DNA from: Candidatus Bathyarchaeum sp. | GTDB lineage: Archaea > Thermoproteota > Bathyarchaeia > Bathyarchaeales > Bathyarchaeaceae | Direction of reading: 5' to 3' | Assembly (NCBI GenBank): GCA_003096255.1 | Contig: PIXS01000307.1 | Span: 1-11,762, forward strand | Length of the DNA stretch: 11,762 nucleotides | Shown here: positions 6,041 to 11,762 of the stretch, piece after piece | Layout: each line of letters opens with the position of its first letter | Position numbering within the stretch: the first letter of the stretch is position 1 | Notes under the pieces: generated by a model | What the model was told of the DNA's origin: nothing | The model's input: the letters and a program-made list of their open reading frames with translations, nothing else | The model's database searches: none | Position numbers and translations under genes: made by a program

Positions 6041-7275
6041 CTGACGTGTCCCCTGCCTAGGATAAAGAATTTTGTTGTCGTCAGATGCTGGGCGCTCATA
6101 GGTCCTCTTGCATGGAGCTTCTGGGTGCTTATTCCGATTTCTGCTCCTAGTCCGAACTGGTTGCCGTCTGTAAAGCGTGTAGAAGCGTTCCAGTAAACGG
6201 CTGCAGCATCCACTTCCCGAATAAACTTCAGTGCCTTATCAAAGTCCCCTGTCAGTATCGACTCCGAGTGCATGGTGCCATACTTGTTTATGTGGGCAAC
6301 TGCCTCATCTATGCCTTCCACGATTTTTATGGCAATAATCAGGTCAAGATACTCGGTTCCCCAGTCCTCTTCAACGGCAGGCCTCAAGTTAGGAAGCATC
6401 TGCATAGTCTTTCTACATGCCCTGACTTCTACGCCTTTCAGGTTGAGGGCAGAAACCACTTTGGGCAAGAACTGTCGTGCAACATTCTTGTGGACTAGAA
6501 GTTTTTCTGCAGCGTTGCATGTGCCGGGTCTCTGGGTTTTAGCATTGATTACTATGTCTATTGCCCTTGTTAGGTCTGCATCCTCTTCCACGTAGATGTG
6601 GCAGTTTCCTGTTCCAGTTTCGATGACAGGAACCGTGGACTTTTCCACTACTGTCCGTATGAGGTTGGCTCCTCCTCGGGGAATCAGCACATCGATGTAG
6701 TCTCGCATCTGCATGAGCTGTTCAGCGTAGGTTCTGTCTGTTACGGGAACAACCTGTATGATGTCCTTGGTTAATCCTGCTTCTTCCAGTGCGGCTCGTA
6801 GGGCGTTTCCTATTGCCATGTTCGAGTTTATGGCATCTGAGCCTCCCCTCAGGATTATGGCGTTTCCCGATTTTATGCACAGGCCAGACGCTTCTGATGT
6901 TACGTCAGGTCTGGACTCGTAGATAATTCCGATGACGCCAAGGGGCACACGAAGCAACCCGATAATCAAGCCGTTGGGTCTGGTCCATGTCTTCACGATT
7001 TCGTTAAGGGGGTCACGCATCTCAGCCACCTCCCTTAGGGTGGATGCCATGCTGGCTACTCGGCGCTTGTCCAGAATCAGCCTGTCAATGAGCGCCTCTT
7101 TTACACCTCGGACTCTGGCATCTTCCACGTCCTTCTGGTTTGCCTCCAGAATAGTGGCACAGTTCTTTTCTAGAGCGTCTGCCATTTTGCATAGTGCATT
7201 GTTTCTTTGTTCAGTGGAAGTTTTTGCCAGCTGCGCTGAGGCTGCTTTGGCTTTTTTACAGATTTCTTCTATCAT
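6034..7275 (-). CDS. proA: Gamma-glutamyl phosphate reductase
   Basis: Catalyses the NADPH-dependent reduction of gamma-glutamyl phosphate to glutamate-5-semialdehyde, the second step of proline synthesis from glutamate. It has 413 residues, close to the E. coli enzyme, with the aldehyde dehydrogenase fold. Visible motifs: PLGVIGIIYESRPDVTSEA (111-129) at the cofactor site; ILRGGSDA (141-148); VIETGTGNCHIYV (217-229); the catalytic Cys253 in QRPGTCNAAEKLLV; the ProA signature around VAHINKYGTMHSESI (326-340); and the C-terminal ASTRFTDG ... GAEIGISTQKLHARGPM block (364-393). The start ATG overlaps the proB stop (ATGA), with GTGA and GAAG elements just upstream, so the two are translationally coupled. 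It converges on the membrane glycosyltransferase. The product can cyclise to P5C, but the reductase gene proC is not in the window. Confidence 0.97.
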   Translation of the reverse strand: MIEEICKKAKAASAQLAKTSTEQRNNALCKMADALEKNCATILEANQKDVEDARVRGVKEALIDRLILDKRRVASMASTLREVAEMRDPLNEIVKTWTRPNGLIIGLLRVPLGVIGIIYESRPDVTSEASGLCIKSGNAIILRGGSDAINSNMAIGNALRAALEEAGLTKDIIQVVPVTDRTYAEQLMQMRDYIDVLIPRGGANLIRTVVEKSTVPVIETGTGNCHIYVEEDADLTRAIDIVINAKTQRPGTCNAAEKLLVHKNVARQFLPKVVSALNLKGVEVRACRKTMQMLPNLRPAVEEDWGTEYLDLIIAIKIVEGIDEAVAHINKYGTMHSESILTGDFDKALKFIREVDAAAVYWNASTRFTDGNQFGLGAEIGISTQKLHARGPMSAQHLTTTKFFILGRGHVRP

Positions 7276-8405
7276 CTTTCTTCACATTCTGTTACGTGTA
7301 TGTTTCTTCGGGCAATAATTTCTTTGCATCTTATGTAACCAAGGGCTTTTCTGATTTGGCTTGTCTTCAGCCCCTTAATGATGCTTATTTCGCCGCTGTT
7401 ATAGTTTGGATTGCCCTTTGCGAATTCTACACCATCCTGATCCACGAGACTGATCACGTCTCCCTCATTGAAGGTTCCAGTTAAGTTGACTACGCCAACG
7501 GGAAGAAGGCTGGCGCCTTTTAGTATCGCCTTTTTTGCTCCCTCATTGACCTCAATCTGTCCCTTTATTGATGCTCCGTAGGCTATCCACCGTTTTATTT
7601 GGGGCAGCCTTTTTTGGGGCTTGAAGAGGGTTCCTACCTGTTTTCCTGCAAGTATGTCAAGTATCACGTTCTCTTTTTTGCTGTTAGCTATCACTAGGGG
7701 CACGCCGCTGGTTGTGGCGATTTCTGCGGCTTTCAGTTTAGTTTTCATGCCCCCTCTACCAAGGCGGCTCTTTCCCTCTACCTCACACTTGAGTTCAGGG
7801 GTGACTGCCTCAACTGTTTTGATGAGTTTTGCATCCCTCTTTTTGGGGTTCATGGTGTAAAGTCCATCTACATTAGAGAGGATGATGACAAGGCTTGCTT
7901 CTAGAGCGTTAGCTACGAGAACAGACAAGATGTCGTTGTCGCTGAAGTTCACTTTGTAGCCTTTTGTTATGGGTATCAATTCTTCTGTGGATGTCACGTC
8001 GTTCTCGTTGATGATGGGAACAATGCCCAACTGCAAAGTCATCTCCAGAACAGCACATACGTGGAGGTAGGCTGCTCGGTTCGATAGGTCTTCTGCGGTC
8101 AAAAGTATCTGTGCAACTTTTAGTCCATGTTTCTTGAAGAGTTCGCGGTACGTGGACATGATTATGCTTTGTCCTGTTGCGGCTGAAACCTGCTGAAAGA
8201 CTATGTCGTTGGGTTTAGGGGGGATTCCTAGCTCGGCTATGCCTGCTGCTACGGCTCCGCTGGTGACGAAAACGATTTTGTTGCCCTGTTTTATGGCTTC
8301 CGCTATCTGGTCAACCAGTTTTTGCATCAGTTCTGTGTCGAGGGTTCCACCGTTTTTGGTTAGGCTTCCGGTTCCAACCTTGACGACAATCAGTTTCGAG
8401 GACAT
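7272..8405 (-). CDS. proB: Glutamate 5-kinase with C-terminal PUA domain
   Basis: Phosphorylates L-glutamate with ATP to gamma-glutamyl phosphate, the first committed and usually proline-inhibited step of proline synthesis. With the ATG at 8405 it is 377 residues: an amino-acid kinase domain (about 5-255) and a PUA domain (about 280-360). Visible motifs: VVKVGTGSLT near residue 7, the phosphate-binding VTSGAVAAG (about 47-55), INENDVTS (132-139), FSDNDILSVLVANAL (154-168) and GRGGMKTKLKAA (216-227). The ATG at 8423 would add six residues. It is less likely because a TATA-like CTTATAG (8439-8445, minus) would start transcription near 8416, and the shorter form lines up with the E. coli N terminus (first VVK at 7-9). 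It overlaps proA by ATGA; the pair is a minimal proBA operon. Confidence 0.96.
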   Translation of the reverse strand: MSSKLIVVKVGTGSLTKNGGTLDTELMQKLVDQIAEAIKQGNKIVFVTSGAVAAGIAELGIPPKPNDIVFQQVSAATGQSIIMSTYRELFKKHGLKVAQILLTAEDLSNRAAYLHVCAVLEMTLQLGIVPIINENDVTSTEELIPITKGYKVNFSDNDILSVLVANALEASLVIILSNVDGLYTMNPKKRDAKLIKTVEAVTPELKCEVEGKSRLGRGGMKTKLKAAEIATTSGVPLVIANSKKENVILDILAGKQVGTLFKPQKRLPQIKRWIAYGASIKGQIEVNEGAKKAILKGASLLPVGVVNLTGTFNEGDVISLVDQDGVEFAKGNPNYNSGEISIIKGLKTSQIRKALGYIRCKEIIARRNIHVTECEER

Positions 8406-8438
8406 GTCCACTCTTCTTTCCATTAAAGATTCATTCTC

Positions 8439-8445
8439 CTATAAG
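8439..8445 (-). promoter_or_regulatory. TATA-like box of proBA
   Basis: Minus-strand CTTATAG preceded by GG. Spacing predicts transcription from about 8416, giving a leader of about 11 bases for the ATG at 8405. The GGAG beside it (8436-8439) would be upstream of the mRNA in this model. Confidence 0.4.
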
Positions 8446-8487
8446 CCTTGTCAAAGTGCAACTCAAAGTTCTTCTGCGATTTTCCTG

Positions 8488-8550
8488 AAAAAATACTGTT
8501 TTCAACAATGTACCTCTATTAGGAGCCTAATAGCAGATGATTGTTGAAAA
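8488..8550 (-). repeat. Nested double inverted repeat followed by T6
   Basis: The outer arms TTTTCAACAAT (8499-8509) and ATTGTTGAAAA (8540-8550) are perfect over 11 bp. The inner element CTATTAGGAGCCTAATAG (8516-8533) is an 8-bp perfect repeat with a 2-base centre. The two are separated by symmetric 6-base loops (8510-8515 and 8534-8539). On the minus strand a T6 tract (8493-8488) follows 5 bases after the outer arm. It may be a second terminator of the radical SAM gene, a small structured RNA or a binding site. It sits between that gene's stop and the proB promoter. Confidence 0.6.
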
Positions 8551-8570
8551 AATGGTTTTTCTAGAAAAAC
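8547..8570 (-). terminator. Palindrome plus T6 after the radical SAM gene
   Basis: GTTTTTCTAGAAAAAC (8555-8570) is a perfect 16-base palindrome 25 bases past the radical SAM stop. On the minus strand it is followed after two bases by T6 (8552-8547). Hairpin plus T-tract is a credible terminator, as archaeal RNA polymerase stops at T-runs. The T6 is shared with the outer arm of the neighbouring nested repeat. Confidence 0.5.
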
Positions 8571-8594
8571 TTGCCGCAGCAACAGGCTTACAGT

Positions 8595-9449
8595 CTATTT
8601 GTGTTTGTGGATTGTCCATGAGCCATCGCATACTCCAGAATTGAGGCTGAGTCCTTCTCTGCAGCATCCAAACTTCATGTTGTGTTCTTCGGTCAGTTCT
8701 TTCGCGTTTTTCATTAAACTTAATCGTAGTTTCTTGGGCAAGTAAGTGGAACGCCCAACTCTCTCCCCTTCCCTGAAATATAATGGCTCTAGTTTCTTTG
8801 CTTCTTCTGGAAACACTGCCGTGAATCGTTTCCAGTTGTCAGGCTTCACTTTGTACGTTGAAGAGGTGACATGAAGCACACCTAATTCTGCAACGGCTTC
8901 CACAAGCTCTGCCAAATCATCGTTAACAAAGGGAATAACTGGGTCAATTCTCACGGTAGTGGCAATTCCCGCCTTCACTAATCTTTCTATTGCTTTGAGT
9001 CGCCTCGAAGAGACGGGGGCGCCTGGCTCAAGCTTCGCGGAGAGGCGGTCATCCGTGGTGAGAACTGTTACTGAAACCGCGCAGGGAACATTCTGGAGGA
9101 TGTCGATGTCTCGGGTTACCAAATCAGATTTTGTAACTATCTGAAGCCTGCAACGGCTTTCTGCCAGCGTTTCTAGGCATTTTCTGGTTAAACCCTGTTT
9201 TTGTTCCAGCCGCGGATAAGGGTCGGAAGAGTTGGATATGGAAACCAGTTCACCCTTCAACCTTGCTGCTTCTCTTTTTAGTCTAGTTAGCAGGTTCTTT
9301 TTTGGTCTACAATCACTGAATCGGGGTATGTACGATGAGGCGTAGCAGTAGATGCAGTTGTGGTCGCAGCCCGTGTAGGGATTAAAGGTCAATTTGTCTG
9401 GGCAAGTGCACAACTGGGACTTCCACGGATCAAAAACAGTAAGCAACAT
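8595..9449 (-). CDS. Radical SAM protein, COG1533 / spore-photoproduct-lyase-like
   Basis: A 284-residue radical SAM enzyme. The CX3CX2C site for the SAM-bound [4Fe-4S] cluster is C28/C32/C35 (GCDHNCIYCYA), with the lead-in LCTCPDKLTFNPYTGC typical of COG1533 proteins annotated as SPL-family or Elp3-like. ISNSSDPYP (about 71-79) resembles the SAM-contact strand, and RIDPVIPFVND (about 167-177) the later barrel strand common in this group. Extra cysteines occur at C14/C16, C47 and near the end (C262/C263/C274). Real spore photoproduct lyase activity is unlikely in an archaeon; the reaction and substrate are unknown. The ATG at 9449 is preferred over the TTG at 9470 because a TATA box at 9487-9498 predicts transcription from about 9465. 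It lies downstream of the PadR gene with its own promoter. Confidence 0.88.
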   Translation of the reverse strand: MLLTVFDPWKSQLCTCPDKLTFNPYTGCDHNCIYCYASSYIPRFSDCRPKKNLLTRLKREAARLKGELVSISNSSDPYPRLEQKQGLTRKCLETLAESRCRLQIVTKSDLVTRDIDILQNVPCAVSVTVLTTDDRLSAKLEPGAPVSSRRLKAIERLVKAGIATTVRIDPVIPFVNDDLAELVEAVAELGVLHVTSSTYKVKPDNWKRFTAVFPEEAKKLEPLYFREGERVGRSTYLPKKLRLSLMKNAKELTEEHNMKFGCCREGLSLNSGVCDGSWTIHKHK

Positions 9450-9486
9450 GACTCTTGTTTCCAACAACAAAATAGGGTTACAGGCA

Positions 9487-9498
9487 GATATTAAAAAA
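9487..9498 (-). promoter_or_regulatory. TATA box of the radical SAM gene and T-tract after the PadR gene
   Basis: Minus-strand TTTTTTAATATC. The TTTAATAT part is a good TATA box for a start near 9465. The T6 lies 8-13 bases past the PadR stop and could end the PadR transcript. Confidence 0.5.
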
Positions 9499-9505
9499 CT
9501 AACCG

Positions 9506-10072
9506 TTACTTGTCTGGTCCTTTCCTCAACTGAGCCAAACGGTCATCTGTAGTCTTCAATTGGTCTTGCAGCATCTTAATCATGTGCTGAAGCCGATTAC
9601 GCTTCATTTCAAGAACTTCCAGCTTACTCTTGTGCTTTTTTTCTAGGAAATGCCAAAGCGGATTCGGTACTCGGGGCATCGTCACTGCTTTAGGGTCCAA
9701 ACCCAGCACAGCTCTTGCGTACTCCTCAAAGAGGCTATTCATGCTGTCCGCAATCTGGCTGTGCTTCAGAAGAGCGCGGTCAAGAACCAGTTTTCCAGAC
9801 TCTGTTAGTTTGTAGATTTTTCGTTTTCTTTTTTGTGGACCCCATTCGCCCTTTATGTAGCCCTCCTTTTCTAGGCTCTGAAGTATGGGGTAGACGCCTC
9901 CAGCGGTTGGTTTCCAGAAGCCCTCTGTTCTGTCTTCAACTTCTTTCATCATTTCGTAGCCGTGAAAAGGTTTTTCGTTCAAAAGAAGCAGTAATGCGAT
10001 GCGGGTGTAGCCTTTCTGTGACTCTTTAAGCCATTTCTCGACCGTCTTTTCTTCGTGTTGGTGATGGTGCAT
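9506..10072 (-). CDS. PadR-family transcriptional repressor
   Basis: A 188-residue winged-helix regulator of the PadR family (LmrR-like), which usually represses neighbouring exporter genes and is released by small molecules. The PadR domain is at about 20-95: LLLLLNEKPFHGYEMMKEV (helices 1-2), GGVYPILQSLEKEGYI (recognition helix, 58-73) and the wing KRKRKIYKLTESGK (81-94). A long charged helix, about 145-183, should form the dimerising coiled coil. The N terminus is unusual: MHHHQHEEK, a possible metal-binding tail. The ORF stays open to 10168, but the TATA box at 10101-10110 lies inside that extension and would start transcription near 10080, so the ATG at 10072 is the start and the leader is very short. 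It is divergent from the ABC exporter operon, with a palindrome between them, which suggests it controls both. Confidence 0.92.
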   Translation of the reverse strand: MHHHQHEEKTVEKWLKESQKGYTRIALLLLLNEKPFHGYEMMKEVEDRTEGFWKPTAGGVYPILQSLEKEGYIKGEWGPQKRKRKIYKLTESGKLVLDRALLKHSQIADSMNSLFEEYARAVLGLDPKAVTMPRVPNPLWHFLEKKHKSKLEVLEMKRNRLQHMIKMLQDQLKTTDDRLAQLRKGPDK

Positions 10073-10100
10073 ACTCTTCGTGTTTCTAGATGTATAAGTA

Positions 10101-10118
10101 ATATTTATATTTTGGTGC
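10101..10118 (-). promoter_or_regulatory. BRE/TATA promoter of the PadR gene
   Basis: Minus-strand ATATAAATAT (10101-10110) preceded by GCACCAAA (10111-10118) as a BRE-like segment. The predicted transcription start is near 10080, 8 bases before the ATG. The palindrome at 10120-10140 directly abuts it. Confidence 0.65.
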
Positions 10119-10119
10119 G

Positions 10120-10140
10120 ATATATTGCAGTGCAATATAT
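10120..10140. promoter_or_regulatory. Perfect palindrome, likely PadR operator
   Basis: ATATATTGCA and its exact complement TGCAATATAT flank a single G: a 10-1-10 palindrome. It lies between the two divergent promoters, touching the BRE of the PadR gene and 15 bases upstream of the ABC operon TATA box. PadR proteins bind AT-rich dyads next to their own genes, so autoregulation plus control of the exporter is the natural reading. Binding itself is inferred. Confidence 0.65.
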
Positions 10141-10154
10141 TGTGGCAGGGAAGG

Positions 10155-10162
10155 CTTATATG
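10155..10162 (+). promoter_or_regulatory. TATA box of the ABC exporter operon
   Basis: CTTATATG in GGAAGGCTTATATGAGG. Transcription would start near 10184, leaving a 5' leader of about 84 bases before the ATG at 10268, long compared with other leaders in this window. Confidence 0.55.
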
Positions 10163-10182
10163 AGGCAAGACAGACAGAAAAC

Positions 10183-10196
10183 TACGAGAACTCGTA
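10183..10196. promoter_or_regulatory. Second palindrome at the ABC operon transcription start
   Basis: TACGAG and CTCGTA are exact complements around AA (6-2-6), located at about the predicted start of transcription. Its sequence is unlike the 10120-10140 dyad, so it may be a site for another regulator or a 5'-end hairpin. Confidence 0.4.
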
Positions 10197-10267
10197 ATTT
10201 AATGCGGGTGAAACAAATTGACAATGAACCAAACACAGCCTCTAACCAACCCTAGGAGAAGAAAACA

Positions 10268-11284
10268 ATGGAAAACGAAAACATGATTGAAGTAAGGGAA
10301 CTCACAAAAAACTTCAACGGATTCACAGCCGTGGATCACGTTTCATTTGACGTAAAAAAAAGTGAGGTCTTCGGCTTGCTTGGTCCAAACGGGGCAGGCA
10401 AGACCACCATAATCAGAATGCTATCTACATTAACCAGACCCACAGAGGGCACGGCCAGAATCGGAGGACACGACATAGTAAAGCAGGATAACAAAGTCAG
10501 GCAGCTAGTCGGTCTGGTTTCAGAAAAAATGATAATGTATGACCGCTTAACCGCAGAGGAGAACCTCAGGTTTTTTGGGAAACTCTACAACATACCAACA
10601 AAAGAGCTCAACCAGAGAATCGACGAGCAGCTGGAGCTGGTTCAACTCAGCAAATGGAAAAACGCCAAAGTGGGCACCTTCTCAACAGGCATGCGCCAGA
10701 GAATGAATGTAATAAGAGCGTTGCTTAATACGCCAAAGGTGCTGTTTCTTGACGAGCCCACATTAGGTTTGGACCCTCAATCCACGGTTGAAGTAAGAGA
10801 GTTCGTCAAAAAAATCAACCGAGAAAACAACACAACAATAATACTCACCACCCACATGATGAACGAAGCTGACATCCTCTGTGACCGAATTGGTATCATA
10901 GACCACGGAAAAATCGTTACCCTTGACACGTCAACGAACCTGAAGAAGCTTGTTTCAGGAGATGACGCCACAGTCATGAAAATGGAAATCCCAAACCTCA
11001 CCAAAAAGCTGGTCACATCGCTTCAAGCATTGGACTGCGTCAAGTCAGTATCGCAGGAAAACGCTTCACACCTCAAGATTCACGCAACAGGTGACGAAGC
11101 ATTTGACACAATAATAGATACTGTGCGAGCAGCAAAAGCAAGAATTAATTCAGTGGAGAATCTGCAGCCTACACTGGAGGACGTTTTTCTGCAAATCACT
11201 GGACGCCAAATGCGAGATAAAGCAGACAACAAGATTCCAATGGAGCGACATAGGCCTTCTATGCCGCAGCGGAGGATAAGGTGA
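10268..11284 (+). CDS. ABC transporter ATP-binding protein, DrrA-like (ABC-2 exporter)
   Basis: A 338-residue ATPase of the DrrA/CcmA type that drives export of drugs, lipids or polymers through an ABC-2 permease. The nucleotide-binding domain occupies about 5-225: Walker A GPNGAGKT (39-46), a Q-loop region VSEKMIMYDRLTAEENL (84-100) with Glu/Lys where Gln is usual, signature FSTGMRQR (138-145), Walker B VLFLDEPT (158-165), D-loop GLDP (167-170) and switch His196 in TTHMM. A C-terminal accessory domain of DUF4162 type follows (about 230-312), ending VENLQPTLEDVFLQITGR, then a charged tail. GGAG at 10255-10258 is the Shine-Dalgarno. The stop is inside the GGTGATC element for the permease 5 bases downstream. 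Likely regulated by the divergent PadR protein. The substrate is unknown. Confidence 0.95.
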   Translation: MENENMIEVRELTKNFNGFTAVDHVSFDVKKSEVFGLLGPNGAGKTTIIRMLSTLTRPTEGTARIGGHDIVKQDNKVRQLVGLVSEKMIMYDRLTAEENLRFFGKLYNIPTKELNQRIDEQLELVQLSKWKNAKVGTFSTGMRQRMNVIRALLNTPKVLFLDEPTLGLDPQSTVEVREFVKKINRENNTTIILTTHMMNEADILCDRIGIIDHGKIVTLDTSTNLKKLVSGDDATVMKMEIPNLTKKLVTSLQALDCVKSVSQENASHLKIHATGDEAFDTIIDTVRAAKARINSVENLQPTLEDVFLQITGRQMRDKADNKIPMERHRPSMPQRRIR

Positions 11285-11286
11285 TC
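11280..11286 (+). promoter_or_regulatory. Shine-Dalgarno of the permease containing the ATPase stop codon
   Basis: GGTGATC is a full-length match to the archaeal anti-Shine-Dalgarno. It includes the TGA stop of the ATPase gene (11282-11284) and ends 3 bases before the permease ATG; GGAGG at 11271-11275 is a second copy. This indicates strong coupled translation. Confidence 0.7.
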
Positions 11287-11289
11287 AAA

Positions 11290-11762
11290 ATGGGTGCTAA
11301 AACAATGATTTCTCACAGTTTGCGGATTGCTTGGAAAGACCTGATGGAGCTGTTCCGGAACCGAATGGGGCTAGTTCTGCTCATACTGATGCCAATCTTC
11401 ATGATGACCATGGTTGGCTTCATCTATCCATCTGAGACTTCACTAAACAATGTTGACATTGCATTGGTAAACGAAGACCAAGGATTCGGCAATTACACCT
11501 TAAGCTCAACCTTCATTACCGCATTGGAGGCAATCAACGACAACGCAAACATGATGACCCTCATGGACGCTTCTAATCTTGATGAAGTAAGGGACCTGAT
11601 TCAAAATGGCGATGCTGAAGGCGGCATAATAATCTCCAGCGACTTCACTTCAGACATCCTGAGCGGAGAACAGGGAACATTAACCATCGTAACGGATCAG
11701 TCCAATCCCCAAATGTCAGCAATGATACAGGCGGTCTTAGGGGAAGTGTTCGAGGAAATGGG
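11290..11762 (+). CDS. ABC-2 type permease (partial, cut by window end)
   Basis: The membrane partner of the upstream ATPase. The first 157 codons are present and the frame is still open at the window edge. The N terminus has an amphipathic/basic stretch (ISHSLRIAWKDLMELFRNRM) followed by TM helix 1 (about 26-46: GLVLLILMPIFMMTMVGFIY). A long extracytoplasmic segment then begins, with VDIALVNEDQGFGNYT and a DAEGGIIISSDFTSDI block, the pattern of ABC-2/YhgE-Pip-like exporters with a large domain after the first helix. The ATG at 11290 is chosen for GGTGATC at 11280-11286; ATG at 11305 is less likely. The rest, with probably five more TM helices, lies outside. Confidence 0.9.
   Translation, partial: MGAKTMISHSLRIAWKDLMELFRNRMGLVLLILMPIFMMTMVGFIYPSETSLNNVDIALVNEDQGFGNYTLSSTFITALEAINDNANMMTLMDASNLDEVRDLIQNGDAEGGIIISSDFTSDILSGEQGTLTIVTDQSNPQMSAMIQAVLGEVFEEM

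Noticed and set aside
6932..7318. Plus-strand open frame of 128 codons opposite proA/proB
   Set aside because: A shadow of well-recognised proA coding sequence with no features of its own.
10073..10168. N-terminal extension of the PadR gene by 32 residues
   Set aside because: The extension covers the BRE/TATA box and the palindrome; no PadR family member starts that early, and MHHHQHEEK at 10072 fits a short-leader mRNA.
10055..10255. Plus-strand frame across the PadR/ABC intergenic region
   Set aside because: It runs through the operator and both promoters; only its last 17 codons (from 10202) could be in the ABC transcript, noted as a possible leader frame.
1..11762. CRISPR arrays, tRNA or rRNA genes, phage or transposase genes
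   Set aside because: No regularly spaced repeats, no tRNA T-arm/acceptor pairing and no matching protein motifs were found by eye.

Overview
This window looks archaeal. Several starts have Shine-Dalgarno sequences of the GGTG/GGTGA or GGAG type. AT-rich TATA-like boxes lie about 25-27 bases before inferred transcription starts, and several leaders are very short. The gene set (PUA-domain glutamate 5-kinase, COG1533-type radical SAM protein, GT-C membrane glycosyltransferase, four-cluster ferredoxin subunit, PadR/ABC-2 pair) would suit a mesophilic lineage such as Bathyarchaeia or a methanogen. The lineage is inferred from general character, not from a search.

Layout. Positions 1-420 hold a small zinc-ribbon protein on the minus strand, with a palindrome after its stop. 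Positions 521-2730 hold two family-2 glycosyltransferases transcribed divergently from a shared ~110-base promoter region. Positions 2766-3605 form a two-gene plus-strand operon: a polyferredoxin electron-transfer subunit with 16 cluster cysteines, then a small helical protein of unknown role. It converges on an OsmC-like peroxidase-family gene (minus). Positions 4089-4402 are non-coding or nearly so and contain a long imperfect inverted repeat, then a TATA box and a second inverted repeat before a 12-TM ArnT/PMT-like glycosyltransferase (4403-6019). That gene converges on proA, and one hairpin spans both stop codons.

proB and proA (minus, 8405-6034) overlap by ATGA and encode the first two steps of proline synthesis from glutamate; no proC is present. 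Between proB and the next minus-strand gene lie two strong inverted-repeat structures, each followed by T6 on the minus strand. Next come a COG1533/SPL-like radical SAM protein (minus) and a PadR repressor (minus). The PadR gene is divergent from an ABC exporter operon made of a DrrA-like ATPase and an ABC-2 permease cut by the window edge. A perfect 10-1-10 palindrome and a second 6-2-6 palindrome sit in the PadR/ABC intergenic region, so this looks like an LmrR/PadR-type self-regulated drug or lipid exporter module.

No tRNA, rRNA, CRISPR array, transposase or phage gene was seen. The most unusual material is the set of inverted repeats at 4133-4272, 4366-4397, 6013-6040, 8499-8570 and 10120-10196. 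Several upstream-most start codons are unlikely because the inferred promoter or Shine-Dalgarno lies inside the extension; preferred starts are given in each entry.
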